Notes under the pieces: generated by a model
What the model was told of the DNA's origin: nothing
Seen by the model: only the letters and a program-made list of their open reading frames with translations
The model's database searches: none
Source: Yarrowia lipolytica
Lineage: Eukaryota; Ascomycota; Dipodascomycetes; Dipodascales
Assembly: GCF_001761485.1 (NCBI RefSeq)
Contig: NC_090773.1
Coordinates: 3,534,001 to 3,598,000, forward strand
DNA: 64,000 nt
Direction of reading: 5' to 3'
Shown here: one piece after another, positions 10,244-21,726 of the stretch
How positions within the stretch are numbered: position 1 is the stretch's first letter
How the letters are laid out: every line of letters starts with the position of its first letter
Translations under genes and position numbers: made by a program

Positions 10244-10594
10244 ATGTCCATCTTTGCACCGGTACCAGACGACCCCAATTCAGAAGAGCACGATCTGCTG
10301 GGAATTTCCAAGCTTACCGAGTCCTTTTCGGCGCTAACGGGTGCCATCGATACGCGTATAGATGCTCTTGTCAAGGAGACACAGGACAGCATCAACAGCC
10401 AAACAGAGGCATACACGGAAGGGGAAATTGCCCAATGCGACGAGACTCTCGAGGCAATGCGACGCATCATGAAACAGTGTGACCAGATCGAGCAGGAATT
10501 CGACAAGATTGCCATCATTGGAGAGATTGCCAAGGATTTTCAGGTGAGGCTGGCCCAGGCTGAGAAGGATCTCGTTGAGTTGAGTCAGCAGTAG
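10244..10594 (+). CDS. CNL1: BLOC-1 complex subunit Cnl1
   Basis: Cnl1 is a small subunit of the yeast BLOC-1 complex, which acts on endosomes in sorting and Rab5 (Vps21) control. The product is 116 residues (yeast 122), almost entirely helical and acidic. The family blocks are visible in order: an acidic start followed by DLLGISKLT, a heptad-like helix of about 35 residues, then KQCDQIEQEFDKI, and the closing helix AIIGEIAKDFQVRLAQAE. It is a single-exon gene. Small coiled-coil proteins can look alike, but the order and spacing of these blocks match Cnl1 specifically. Confidence 0.75.
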   Translation: MSIFAPVPDDPNSEEHDLLGISKLTESFSALTGAIDTRIDALVKETQDSINSQTEAYTEGEIAQCDETLEAMRRIMKQCDQIEQEFDKIAIIGEIAKDFQVRLAQAEKDLVELSQQ

Positions 10595-10864
10595 CTACGA
10601 ACCAGGAAACACACCTGCTGTATTATTACCGTACAGTACGAGCACCGCACTCATTCTAACACGACGCGTCTACCTTATTTATTACTCATCACATCACACT
10701 ACTACAGTATGTACATCACCACTAATTAGATGCATCTTTTACTTGTACTATTACCATATCCATATCCATTATAATAAATAATTGTTAGCGACTGCTAGCG
10801 GCGTTAGCTTGTCAGTCGTCAGCTACTGTCAGCAACGTCAGCAATGCCAGTACTGTTAGTGGCA

Positions 10865-13800
10865 CTAGCTGTAAGTGTCAGCGAGGTCCTTGAGTCGCTG
10901 CTTCTTGCGCTCGTCCTCAGCATATTCCTCTCCCAGACGACGGAGCATAACCGTCGCGAGAACCATCTGAGCAACGGCTCCAAACGTGATGGCTCGCTTC
11001 TTCTTCTTGATAGTCGGCGTCAGACCCATAGACTGTAGAAGCTTGAGATCAGCTCTGTTGCAGAACCGCAGCTCGGCAACGAGAGCGTCATAGTAGACCT
11101 TCTGGATGACCAAAGACGCCCTGAGCTCCTGAGACCGCTGCAGCTTGATACGTAAATACGCCGTCTGGCACATTTCGAACCGCACGCCGCGGTCGTACGT
11201 GACAATCTCGCTCTTGAGGAACTCAATCTCGTCCTCACACTTGTGACAAGACGTGACACCTGCCAGACAGGGTGGCTGTGGTTGTGACGAAGACTCATAT
11301 CGATGAGGTGAGCCTCGAGAACCATTCCGCTCAGCATCAAGGTAGTCTGAGTGGACATGACCTCGGCTTCTAGCCTTGGGTCCAGGCTGGAAGCCGTGTC
11401 TCGGACTTCCTGTAGACACGTCGGCATCAGTAGTAGGTTGGAAAGGCTCCTTAAGCGACATCTGCTCAATAGCTCTGATCTGTTCCTCCATCTCCTGCTG
11501 ATGAGTTTCTTGAGAGTCTCTGTATCTCTGCCCGTAGTCGTCTCTCTCACGCTTGGCCGTCTTGAGGTCTCTCCTCAACACATCTCTCTCTCCTCTTAGT
11601 CTGTAAATCTCAGCCGCCAGTCTCTCAACGTCATGCTGGTGCTTGACCTCAAGTGCTTCTACAGACTGAGCCTGCTCCAAGGCAGTCTTCTTGTCTGCTA
11701 GGGCAGCCTCCTTCTCTGCCAACAGAGCGTCCTTCTCCTCCAATTCCTTCTCTAGCATCTGGTTGAGCTTCTGAAGAGGTACAATCTCAGATCGAGTCTG
11801 ACGACGGCCGTCACGGAGCTTCTTGATGTATTCCACGAGCTTCTTCTTCTGGCCAGCAAAGGTGGCTCTGATCTCCGCGATCTCGCCCTCCTTCTCGGAA
11901 AGAAGGCATAGAGCGTACTCCAAAGAAGACTGGGGGTTCTCATCTTCCTTCCTGACCACCAGATCGTCCCTCTCCTGCTCAACCTTTGCCAGGTGAACTC
12001 GCAAATCGCTAATGGACCGCTCCAGCTCGGCCACACGCTTCTCAAGGAACTCGACGTTCTTCTCAGCGCCATGTTGAAGTCGCGTAGCAGTCTCAAGTTC
12101 AATCTTGTAGCCGTTGAGCTCCCGGTTCCCAGCATCAATTTGGCTTCGTAGCTCTCGGTTCTGCTCGTGCAGATTGTTGTTGAGGGCCATGAAAGACTCG
12201 TTTGGCCCCTGAGAAGGAGGAGGAGGTCGATTCGACAGTTCTCGAAGCCGCTCCTCAGCCTCTCGCACCTGCTGCTCCAGAATTTGACCCTTCTCCTCGG
12301 CATGAGCCCGCCGGTTCTGCTCGGCCTGGAAATGCTGCTCCATGAGACCAATGTTGTTGCTCATCTCCTGCAGCTTCTTGTCCACGGCAACCAGGCGCGC
12401 AATCTCGTTGCTGGCAGCGTTGAGCTCGTCTGTCTGGCGTCTCAGGTCCTGGTACTGCGTGTCAATCAGCTTCTGCATCTCGTCACGAGTGTGTTCGGCC
12501 TGTAACTGGTAGATACGCAGCTTCTCTTGCTCCTGAGCAACAATAGCTGCATAGCCTCGGGATGGGGTGTGGCCATTGGAGTGCTTCTGATCCACATTGT
12601 CTAGCTTCTCCTGGAGGCTATCCCGCTGACTCTCAAGAAGAGCCTTCTCATGGACCCAGTACTGAGATCGGCTCTCGAGATTCTCACGGTAGTGGTTTCG
12701 TTCACTCTCGGCCTGAGTGAGTCGGTGCATGAGTTCATCACGCTGAGCAGCTAGCTGTTGTCGATCATCGTCCCGCATAGTGTTACGCTTGAGTTGGATT
12801 TCAAGATCAGCAATGGTGCCCTCAAGCATGAGCTTGTCCTGCTCCAGACGAGCAATAGCTGCCCGTAAGGGCTCCATCTCCATTGGAACAGATTCAAGCT
12901 CGGTCTTGTACCGCTCCATTTGAGTCTGAAGCTCGGTAATCTGAGACTCCTTAAGACCCAATTCACTTGTGAGTCGCTGAATCTCAGTACGAGCTCTGTC
13001 AAGCTCAACAGCATGGTCATGCTCGGCTCTTCGAACATGAGCGTCAAGATCTGCATGCATGATTTTGATATCTCGCTCCTTCTCCTCCTTGATGCGCTCG
13101 ATGTGCGCAATGTACTCGTCAATCTGACGCCTCAGAGTCTCTTCTGTAGTGGAATGCGACCGGTCGATATTAGCTTCTACCTCTCGCTTGGCAGCCAGTT
13201 CCGAGGTGAGTTTCTGGATAATCACCTGAGCCTGATCAACCTGAGCATCCTTCTGATTCACTTCAGCAACAAGCTGGTCAATGTCGTGTTTCAGATTGGT
13301 AATTTCGAATCGTGCATCGTTGTGGTCGAGGGTGCAGTTGAGGCGTGATGATCGGGTAGAGTCCATTGTCTGGTCGTTCATGGACTTATCTACCATAGAT
13401 CTATCGACTGATCTATTGTATCGCTCCTGCTCCCGTTCTCGTTCAAGAACCTCAAATTTGGCTTTGAGAGTGTCGATTTCGTCGAGAGCTCCGTCTAGCT
13501 CCTCCTGCTTGCGGTTGGCCTCGTACTCAGAGTCAGCCACCAGCCCCTGCAGTCTCTCCAGTTCGGCCTCAACTCCGATGTTGTTAATGGACCTGTTGGT
13601 TTCGTCTCGTTGTTGCAGCTGTTCCTCCAGCTGAGTGATGTAATGTTCTCTTTCCTCCAGCATCACCCGCAGCTGCTGCACCTCTGTGGTCAGGCTCATG
13701 TTGTCTGATCGTAGCTGCACCACTTCTTCTCGGATCTCCTTCATTTGCGCCGGTGTGTTGCGATGGAGTTCTTGTCGGGCCTGAAGCAAGTCGATCTTGA

Positions 13801-14347
13801 GCTTGGTGTTCTCGTTACTGAGCTCCTTCATTCGAGTCTCCTGTTCACGGAGAGGCATGCTTTCGGACAGCAGTTCGTTGAGGCCCTTGGTAGCCGTGGG
13901 GCCCTTTTGCTGACGCCGTTGAGGCGTGAGCGAGCCACGCTGAATTCCAGACATATTGTCAAACTCGTTGGATGAGTACGAGAGCTCGTCGTAAGGTAAC
14001 AACGGGTCGGGACGTCCTCCGGTTCTGTTTGTGCCTCGAAACCTCGAGCTTGTGGGCGAGTACGACGCCTGTTGCTGCTGCGTGGCTGTGAACGACTTTT
14101 TGACGCTCCGCAGCAGCGGTGTGAATTCTCTGGGTGTTGACGATGACGGCGAGTGTCGTGTTTGTGGGATTTGTGTGCCTACTAGCTTGCGGGCAAACGG
14201 TGCAGACCCGTTGGACGCTGCTGCAAACTCTTGGCGCGCTCGAAATTGCGCTGCGCCGGGGACATGGTCGGGAATCTCGAAAGAACCCTCCTTCGACCCC
14301 AGCGAGGGGTCCGAGTTCCCCCAGGTGTTTCCGTCTAGTGTGGGCAT
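10865..14347 (-). CDS. SPC110: Spindle pole body coiled-coil protein (Spc110/Pcp1-like; CM1 and PACT)
   Basis: Spc110/Pcp1 proteins sit at the nuclear face of the spindle pole body and recruit the gamma-tubulin complex. The 1160-residue product has a disordered N-tail of about 150 residues with several SP/TP sites (HSPSSS, FTPLL, YSPTS, LTPQR). A CM1-like motif (GLNELLSESMPLREQE and the following helix, about 155-193) fits gamma-tubulin complex binding. A coiled coil of roughly 800 residues follows. The C-terminus has a PACT-like segment (SLVIQKVYYDALV within about 1060-1110) and a final basic helix. CM1 plus PACT argues for Spc110/Pcp1 and against Mto1. The symbol is assigned by architecture, not by close sequence identity. 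Confidence 0.75.
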   Translation of the reverse strand: MPTLDGNTWGNSDPSLGSKEGSFEIPDHVPGAAQFRARQEFAAASNGSAPFARKLVGTQIPQTRHSPSSSTPREFTPLLRSVKKSFTATQQQQASYSPTSSRFRGTNRTGGRPDPLLPYDELSYSSNEFDNMSGIQRGSLTPQRRQQKGPTATKGLNELLSESMPLREQETRMKELSNENTKLKIDLLQARQELHRNTPAQMKEIREEVVQLRSDNMSLTTEVQQLRVMLEEREHYITQLEEQLQQRDETNRSINNIGVEAELERLQGLVADSEYEANRKQEELDGALDEIDTLKAKFEVLEREREQERYNRSVDRSMVDKSMNDQTMDSTRSSRLNCTLDHNDARFEITNLKHDIDQLVAEVNQKDAQVDQAQVIIQKLTSELAAKREVEANIDRSHSTTEETLRRQIDEYIAHIERIKEEKERDIKIMHADLDAHVRRAEHDHAVELDRARTEIQRLTSELGLKESQITELQTQMERYKTELESVPMEMEPLRAAIARLEQDKLMLEGTIADLEIQLKRNTMRDDDRQQLAAQRDELMHRLTQAESERNHYRENLESRSQYWVHEKALLESQRDSLQEKLDNVDQKHSNGHTPSRGYAAIVAQEQEKLRIYQLQAEHTRDEMQKLIDTQYQDLRRQTDELNAASNEIARLVAVDKKLQEMSNNIGLMEQHFQAEQNRRAHAEEKGQILEQQVREAEERLRELSNRPPPPSQGPNESFMALNNNLHEQNRELRSQIDAGNRELNGYKIELETATRLQHGAEKNVEFLEKRVAELERSISDLRVHLAKVEQERDDLVVRKEDENPQSSLEYALCLLSEKEGEIAEIRATFAGQKKKLVEYIKKLRDGRRQTRSEIVPLQKLNQMLEKELEEKDALLAEKEAALADKKTALEQAQSVEALEVKHQHDVERLAAEIYRLRGERDVLRRDLKTAKRERDDYGQRYRDSQETHQQEMEEQIRAIEQMSLKEPFQPTTDADVSTGSPRHGFQPGPKARSRGHVHSDYLDAERNGSRGSPHRYESSSQPQPPCLAGVTSCHKCEDEIEFLKSEIVTYDRGVRFEMCQTAYLRIKLQRSQELRASLVIQKVYYDALVAELRFCNRADLKLLQSMGLTPTIKKKKRAITFGAVAQMVLATVMLRRLGEEYAEDERKKQRLKDLADTYS

Positions 14348-16491
14348 GACGCGTCTAGATCGCGAACTGAATCAGGAAATAAACATTGACGCACCTCATG
14401 CAAGGTTGCTGACTAAGGTGATGGTGGAGTTGGGAGAAGAGGTTGGGAAGGATGAAACAGCCCCAGACTACCTAACCAGTAGTGTGTAGAGGGTCGGCAC
14501 AACCAAACAATCTCAAGATAGATTTAGAAGAATATTAATTCACTTGAAACGGTCAAGAGGACTTTCAGGACACTGGTACTTGTACAAGTTCTATAGTGAC
14601 AAATATTGACGTGCACAAATGTCTCCTTTCAGCAGTATCAGTATCCCTTCCGGTCCCATCTTTAACCTCACAACAGCGGTTCAGACCAAAAGTCGTCTCT
14701 TGCCTCTTAGTGGCAGCCTACTTTTACTCAGAAAGGGGGTCTACAGTACTTGTATAGCAATGTAGCCAGTGGAAAGGGACAGTCTCCAGGCACAATATGT
14801 ATCGTACACGTTATAGCCATCAAATTGCAGCTTCCGTTTTGGGATTTACAGTATCAATACAACTGCTTGTAGCTACCGTCGGTATATACTGCTCATTTTC
14901 AGACAAACACCGTGTTTTAAAAAGATGCGGACACGAAGGGACCCAAGAAAAGGTGCTATACACTGGTATTGGTGGTATTTTGACGCGCCTGGGTCAACCC
15001 CATGCTTCCAAAATACTCATAATAGCTATGATGGCACTGAAACGATTCTATAGCAGTGTCCAACATACACCAACAGTACGCACTGACACCCTCTCCCCCT
15101 CCACTTTCTACTCCTTTGCAGCCATATAACGGCGGATCAAACCTTGTCGTGCGCAGCCAAGGCTCGTAAGCAAGCCCTTGGTCTGTGGACATGTAAGGAG
15201 ATGCGGGCTCGTATGTATCCATGCCTCAATTGCCTGCCTGGTAGCTTCGTTGTTGGCACTAAAAATCTGACCCAATCACCCTTCATGACCACTCAGCCGT
15301 GTATCTCTGACAGTGCGAGGGCCTGGTGGAAGCGGGATGGATCGGGAAGTATAATTTATTGAGAGCGGATAGGTTCGATTGAAACCCGACTAAGATGGCT
15401 TGGGAGAGCAAGGCCGTGGAGGCTGTGCAGCGGTTGCAAGCGCCAGATTGAGAAATTTGTGCTCGTATTGTGCGTCGATAACACGGATTCACAAACGACA
15501 GCACTTGTACGATATTTGTACGATACTTGTATTCGTACAGATGGTACTCGTACTGCACTTGTAGCACCTGCTTGTTTCCTCTTGTCTGCGGCGACCATGC
15601 TTGCACTTCCAAATCTCGAGACGCAGTTATCTCGTAATTTTGTATCCGCCTCTCGATCGCTCCGGTGCGGAACCACTAAACTATGGCACACTTGTAGCAG
15701 ACAAAAATCACCAGATTTCGAACCGAATAAGCTATCGGTGGGGCTGACAAGGTGCGGAAGCTTAGAGCCGCTACAGTATTTGCGGTCAGCCGATCGTAGG
15801 GCGGAGTGTACGTGTTCAGGTGGAGGAGCGCTCCAGACACGATAGTGAAACAGGAATGGAGCAGGCAGAGAACAGAGGAAAGACGGCTATGCACAGATAT
15901 GTCCGCCCATTGATCCCGATGTTTGCATCTGTAACACTAACATTCCTCGAAGGAGATTGAAACCATCAGTCAACACCCTTCCCTCAGAGCGGTGTATCAC
16001 TCTCTACCAAGTACACTGTAGCTCTACTTTGTAGCTCTACCTCTCCTCACTGACGCCAAGCAAGTGTCCAATCCAACAGGACGCTCACGCACTGAGTCCC
16101 AACGAAAACAGTTGGCGCGCTAATTTGGGAGTAATTAGACCATCTGCGGTTCCAACAAGAGGTCACGTGCCGCTAACTAGACGTAATCACAAGCCGAGGT
16201 TCTCATCCAAATACAAAGTGACTCGTGCTACAAGTACGATACTCGTAGATGTGCCACTCGCCAGTCTCTGGTCGTGTGCCCTTTCAAAGCCTTCTTTCTC
16301 CTCAGACCCTTACCCCGGATGGTCATTGCCGTATCCGTATATTTCTCAAGGCCCCGCTTGCCGCACATGCAGGTTTGGCAAACTTTGTGTGCAGCGAGCA
16401 GTCAGTTCCATTTGGGAAGCGTAAATCGAGCCAAGAACACCATCATCACCGTACGCAACGAGAGTGTGATGCATCTTCAGTAGCGGTTCCA
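14348..16491. other. Long spacer between the SPC110-like and LSD1-type genes
   Basis: About 2.1 kb with no supported gene. ORFs such as 14797-15129 and 15459-15845 lack Yarrowia codon bias and family content. A dense GTAC-rich run lies near 15495-15565 (cttgtacg, tcgtacag, actcgtactg), and a CACGTG at 16164-16169. The right part is the promoter and the non-coding first exon of the LSD1-type gene. Confidence 0.5.
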
Positions 16492-19400
16492 AGTGAGTAT
16501 CTGACGAGACAAGGAAGTATATGCTTCTTTACAGCTTCGCAAACGACACAGGTGGAACGGTCTCTCTCTCGGTTCACCCCACCAGAGTCAACAGCCGGCT
16601 AGATACCGGAAGTCACTCAATGGCGCAAAATCGAGTCGATGGAGCGACAGAGGATCATGGAGGCTTTGTGATGGTTCTATTTGGTTCACTAGAGGGCTGC
16701 TGTAGATGGAAGCCTTCCTTGAGCACCTTGGGGTATCTGTGAATCGGTGTGAATCGTTATCAGCTACAGTCGCTTGGACACAACTAATACAGTGGAACGA
16801 CAACGCTTACATCTGTTTTCGAAAAATCGAAGACAGGCCTATGACGGCATGGGCTTCAAGCCCACCCAACAGCAACAACAGCAACAGCAACAGCAGCAGC
16901 AGCAGCAGCAGCAACACACACATCAAAACCAACCGCAACACCAGCTCCTCGACAATGGCAAGCAGGAGGCGTTTGAGTCGCCAGACCCCATTGATATTCT
17001 CGACAATGACATGCAGGACCCTAATCTGTGGTATGTGGACAACACCTCTACAGGCATGAATATGGACAATGCTCCTTACATGATGGACGTGAATCAAATC
17101 GGCATGGACCAGGGAACCTCGTTCTTGGATTTTGCCAGCGAGTCTCAATCGCAACAGATCATGCTTGAAGATGGAGGTCAGGGCCAAGCAGGTACTCAAC
17201 AGCAACAGCAACAGCATCAGCCCCAGCAACCCCAGCTACCTACTCGTGTTCATGGTGGCGTCCAAGAACAGGGTGTCGACTTCATGTTCCAGCAGCAGCA
17301 ACAACAACCACAGCAGCCGCAGCAACCACAGCAGCAGCTTCAACAACAATCTCAGCCCGCACAACAGCGTCACACTGCTCACCAGGTCATCCATCACGAT
17401 CAACAGCAGCCTCCCCAGCAGCCTCAACAGCAACAGCCACATAATCACAACCACAATGCGGCCATCATGACACCGAATATGAACCAATTCGAAGTGAATC
17501 AAATCCAGATGCAGCGGCGGCTGGATCAACACCTACAATCACAGCATGCGCAAATACAGCAGCACCAGCGACAACAGTCACAACAATCACAACAACAACA
17601 GCAGCAGCAGCAGCAACAACAACAACAAACAGAAAGGCAGCAGCAGCAGCAAGCGACTCAGCAACCTCAACCGCAAAAACCTCACTTCCAGCGGTCCAAC
17701 TCGAGATCGAGAATCCAGACGTTGAGACCACAGGCCCAACAGCCGTTCGAGTACCCTCCCCACACCCACTCGCCTCTTCCCGATTCAGAGTATCAGTCGC
17801 GAAACGGAACCCCTCTCCATCCTGGAACCCCAGGACCGGGCGCTATTCCTGCCCCGCCATACATACTCTCTAATCGAGACTCGCGAAGACTCACATACAA
17901 GCCCAAAAGTTCGATTCCAAAGGACATTTCTTCATCTCGATACGCAAGTCAGTGTTTGAGCGCAGCCATTTCGTCTCGACTCAATCCCCTGGCTCTGTGC
18001 CCTGACGAGTTTGATCTTCTGCGAAACCATCTCAGTCCTCTTCACGTGACCACCTACCTGAACATCCGTAACGGTATTCTGCGACTGTGGTTGTGTAACC
18101 CACTGGTAGGTGTGTCGCTTATCGAGGCTGCTGGAGTGGCAAGAGAGGAGCGATACTTCTACCTCGCTGAAGTGGCCTACGAGTTTTTGGTTCGGCAAGG
18201 CTACATCAACTTTGGTTGCATCGAGGTCGCCAAAGAGGAGCCTCCAACTTCCCCTGGACAGGAGTTCCGAGACCGAAAGCCACGACTTACAGTTGTGGTT
18301 ATTGGAGCTGGAATTGCTGGTCTAGGATGTGCTCGTCAGCTCGAAAACCTGTTCAATCTCTATGCTGACCGGTTCGAGGAGTACGAAGATGTACCACGAG
18401 TAGTTGTGCTTGAAGGCCGAAAGCGAATTGGAGGACGAATCTACACACAACCGCTCAAGAGTGACCCCAATTACCGGGCAGATCTCGGAGGTTCAGTCAT
18501 TATGGGCTTTGGAAGAGGTAACCCTCTTGCCATCTTAGCTCGTCGACAGCTGGGTTTGCCTTTGGTTGGAATCGATACATCTACCAATATTATCGATGAG
18601 ACCAGTGGCGGTCCTGTTTCCGATGATGGCGATACTCGTGTGGAAAAATTACTAGAATACCTGCTTGCCAAACTATCAGTATTCAAGTCTCAATCTACTC
18701 CTCCCAAGACCATTGAAGGAGATGAGGCGCTGATGACTGCTGGCAAAGACCCTCACAAGGAGGACTTCCACGACACTTACGAGACCATTGCCAAGATGGA
18801 GGAGTCATATTCGCCCAACGAACAGCCCAACGAACAGCAAGAGCCCACATTCCTGCCTGACGACATAACTTATCTTGAGTCACTAGGCTTTAAGAGAAAG
18901 CCCGTGACCATTCGGTCCAAGGACAAGACCATTCCAGTCACATCTGAGCCTCCTGGTGAGGTACATCCTTCTCTGGGACGAACCATCGACAAACTGCTAG
19001 TGCGGATTCAGCGATTCATCACCCTAACCGAAGAAGACACTCGGCTATTACATTGGCATCTTGCCAACCTCGAGTTTGCCAACGGAACCAGCTTGGATCA
19101 GCTTTCTCTGTCGTCGTGGAATCAGGATGAGGGTCACGAGTTCACGGGCCGCCATTCCCGTATCCCCAACGGCTTCATGTCCACTGTTCGAGGTCTCTAT
19201 ACCTACCCTGATAAGCTGGATGTGCGGTTTAACTCGACCGCCAAGGTAGTCGAGTATGAGGATGAGGAGCAGACGTCCATCTTTCTGGAGAATGGAGAGC
19301 GAATCCATGCGGACAAGATTTGCGTCACTGTGCCCCTAGGGGTTCTCAAGGCTAGAGCCATTCAGTTCATTCCCGATCTTCCTCAGTGGAAAACCGACTC

Positions 19401-20724
19401 TATTGAGCGTCTAGCTTTTGGAGTGGTAAACAAGATCTGTCTGGTTTTTGATGAGTGTTTCTGGGACGACTCCAAGGACGTTTTGTGTGTCGTCAAGGAC
19501 GCAGCCAACGGTTCTGCAGACGACGCTGGCTTCAAGCAGGCCCGTGGATTCTGTAACATGTTTTGGAATAACTCTGCAGTTGTCGGAAAGCCTTGTCTGA
19601 TTGGAACGGTGTCTGGTGAAGCAGCCAAAATTATGGCTGACAAGTCTGACGAGGAGATTGTCGACGCTGCTCTAAAGTCTCTACAGGTCATCACAGGCAA
19701 GGATGCAACGCCTTCGCCAGTGGAGAGTATCGTTACTAGATGGCAGATTGATCCGTTTTCCCGTGGTGCTTACTCTTGCATTGGTTTGGAGGCCACTGGT
19801 GCAGATTTCGATCTCCTGGCTCGACCTGTCCATCATGACATTTTCTTTGCTGGTGAAGCTACTTGCCGTACTCATCCGTCCACTGTTCATGGAGCGTACC
19901 TGTCTTCTTTGAGGGCAGCGTCTGAGATTCTGGACTCGCTGATTGGCGAGATTGAGATGCCTCATCCCCTCGTGCCTCATAAAATGGCTGGTTTCCGTCG
20001 GTCGTTCATGCAGCATCACCAGACCCCCGGCCAGCAGCAGCAGCCGCAGCAGATGGCGATGGGTGGTCCTCACAGAATGTCCATTTACGGCCAACCTGCG
20101 TATGGCTCTCAGCCTATGCTTGTTGAGGAGGAGTCCATGGCTCCACATGCACCTGCTGTTCATCTGCCTCAGCCCGTGATGGCCAAGAAGAAACGTCCAG
20201 CGGAGCCTTCGCCACCCGTGGACGTCAAGAAGAAGGCTGTGGAGCAAGACACTAACCAGACGCGGCTCAAGGAGCTACGTGACGAGCGTGTGTCCAAATC
20301 CAATGAGATTATGAGAGACGAGATGGTTGCTGAGATTGGCGAGCGGCCCATTAAGCCCGAGAGAGCTGGTGCGAACCCCTTCCTCATTTTCCAGAAGGAC
20401 TTTTGGGACAAGTGTCGAGCCATCTGCGATAAGAAGAAACAAGAATCTTCTGGTGAGCCTACTATGCGAGCTGCTCGTAACGAGGTTCGTTCTGCTCTGG
20501 GTAAAATGTGGCGAGATCTGCCCGACTCGGAGAAGCAGCCATACATTGACCAGACGAACGAAATCAAGGCTCTCAACGCTAAGAAGACGGAGGAATACAG
20601 AATCCAGGCCAAGCGGTACGAAGAGGAGGCTGAACAGTTCAAGAGACGGTGGAAGGAGGAGCACGTCAGTGAACCGTCTCAGGAGGAGGTTGCATTGATG
20701 AAGTTGATAAAGGAGAGAAAGTAA
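16492..20724 (+). CDS. LSD1: LSD1-type histone demethylase: Q-rich, SWIRM, amine oxidase, HMG box
   Basis: FAD-dependent lysine demethylases of this family act on histone H3 tails. With the split start codon (A at 16492, TG at 16793-16794) the product is 1310 residues; the first ATG within the large exon is 16849. A Q-rich N-third has a run of 16 Gln near its start and many shorter ones. A SWIRM domain spans about 381-479. The Rossmann FAD motif VVVIGAGIAGLGCARQLE is near 500, followed by LEGRKRIGGRIYT. The substrate-side motif LLHWHLANLEFANGTSLDQL and the catalytic-lysine motif VPLGVLK are intact, as is FAGEATCRTHPSTVHGA. An HMG box occupies about 1190-1290. The SWIRM-oxidase-HMG order matches S. 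pombe Lsd1/Lsd2. S. cerevisiae lacks this protein. Confidence 0.9.
16493..16792 (+). other. Intron splitting the LSD1-type start codon
   Basis: The 300-base segment begins GTGAGTATC and ends CTAATACAG, the same 5' and 3' signals as the other introns here. Joining A16492 to TG16793 makes an ATG in frame with the large exon. Without it the frame would need a non-ATG start or the later ATG at 16849. Confidence 0.65.
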
Positions 20725-20959
20725 CGAGAGGTTACTGGGGGATAAAGTAAAATTTAGGATAATTGCATTAATATTAGAGAAAAAAGGTATTGCAAGATAT
20801 TGGTGTTGTTTATAATGTCAAGTCCCAGGTCTCTGTACAAGTACGAGAAGAGGTTTCACATATCAACTAAACATATTCAGTTAAGGTTCCGATCACTGGA
20901 TAGTGCTACAACCAAGGTACAGTGCGTACTTGTACATACCTGTGCCTAGACTCTACATC

Positions 20960-21160
20960 ATGCTACCGACACTCACGACTAACGACTGGATCACTCTATT
21001 GCATTTTTTACGGACCGTTTTCGGTCCGGCCGATCCCCGCGGCACCAGTCTTGCACAGAAGCTCTTCTGGATCGGCAACTTCCTTACCTACGCGCCACCC
21101 ATGGGAGGTTTGGGTCTTGGAGGACGAAAGATTGTGCTCAAGAAGTTTCAGCGGAGATAG
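20960..21160 (+). CDS. Possible small protein of 66 residues, unknown
   Basis: An ATG-started ORF in the spacer after the LSD1-type gene. The codons are those favoured in this genome (CTC, ATC, AAG, TTC, CGA), unlike the random ORFs around it. The product has amphipathic to hydrophobic stretches (WITLLHFLRTVFG and LFWIGNFLTYAPP), a Gly-rich turn and a strongly basic tail (KIVLKKFQRR), so a small membrane-associated or mitochondrial protein is possible. I recognise no family. The first upstream ORF extension starts with a non-ATG codon and is ignored. Confidence 0.4.
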   Translation: MLPTLTTNDWITLLHFLRTVFGPADPRGTSLAQKLFWIGNFLTYAPPMGGLGLGGRKIVLKKFQRR

Positions 21161-21726
21161 AGAAGGGATGAAGGCGACTTACAACGAAGAACAGCGAGAA
21201 ATAACGACACGAACTGTGTGGGGGCAGCTTCATGGATGGTGTGCGTCTTCTGTTATTGACATCTTATCTGAGCACACCAGCCACCATGCATACCCCAGAT
21301 TATAGACTAATGACTTACGATTTGAGAAGATGGCAGAACGCCCATGTTCGGATATGCTGTGGATATGACACAGGTAGAGTATCGCATGCGTTGAGATTTA
21401 TGAGTGGAGGACTAAAGTGGAGTATAACAGGTGGTGTCGTTTGCGCTGCGCTCTGTTGTTTTGTTTATGGCGGGAAGTTCGATGATGACTTGTTGATGCT
21501 ATGTTCTGCTGTGCTGTTTTGTACGATACTTCACCCTTATCTTGTGCTACTACTCATACTCGCGAACTACTGTACATACTATCGTTATAACATCAATGTA
21601 TTCTGCTTGGATAGCAGCTTAGTTTAAAAAAAGTGGACCTGGTGTGGACCGTCTATAATGTTAGCAAGATGTAGAGTGATGCAGGTGAACATCTTGCTGA
21701 GATGCATTGGGTTGGTTATCGGCACT
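21161..21726. other. Spacer downstream of RRN3
   Basis: 566 bases up to the RRN3 stop. The frame at 21232-21627 encodes a hydrophobic, Cys-rich string with poor codon bias and is probably chance. Nothing else is visible. Confidence 0.45.

Noticed and set aside
15640-15740. tRNA-like pieces on the minus strand (an A-box-like atagtttagtggtt and a ggttcgaaat)
   Set aside because: The two boxes are in the wrong order and do not form acceptor, anticodon and T stems.
21232-21627. 131-codon ORF with hydrophobic content
   Set aside because: Codon use is random for this genome, it is Cys-rich without pattern, and it overlaps the region downstream of RRN3.
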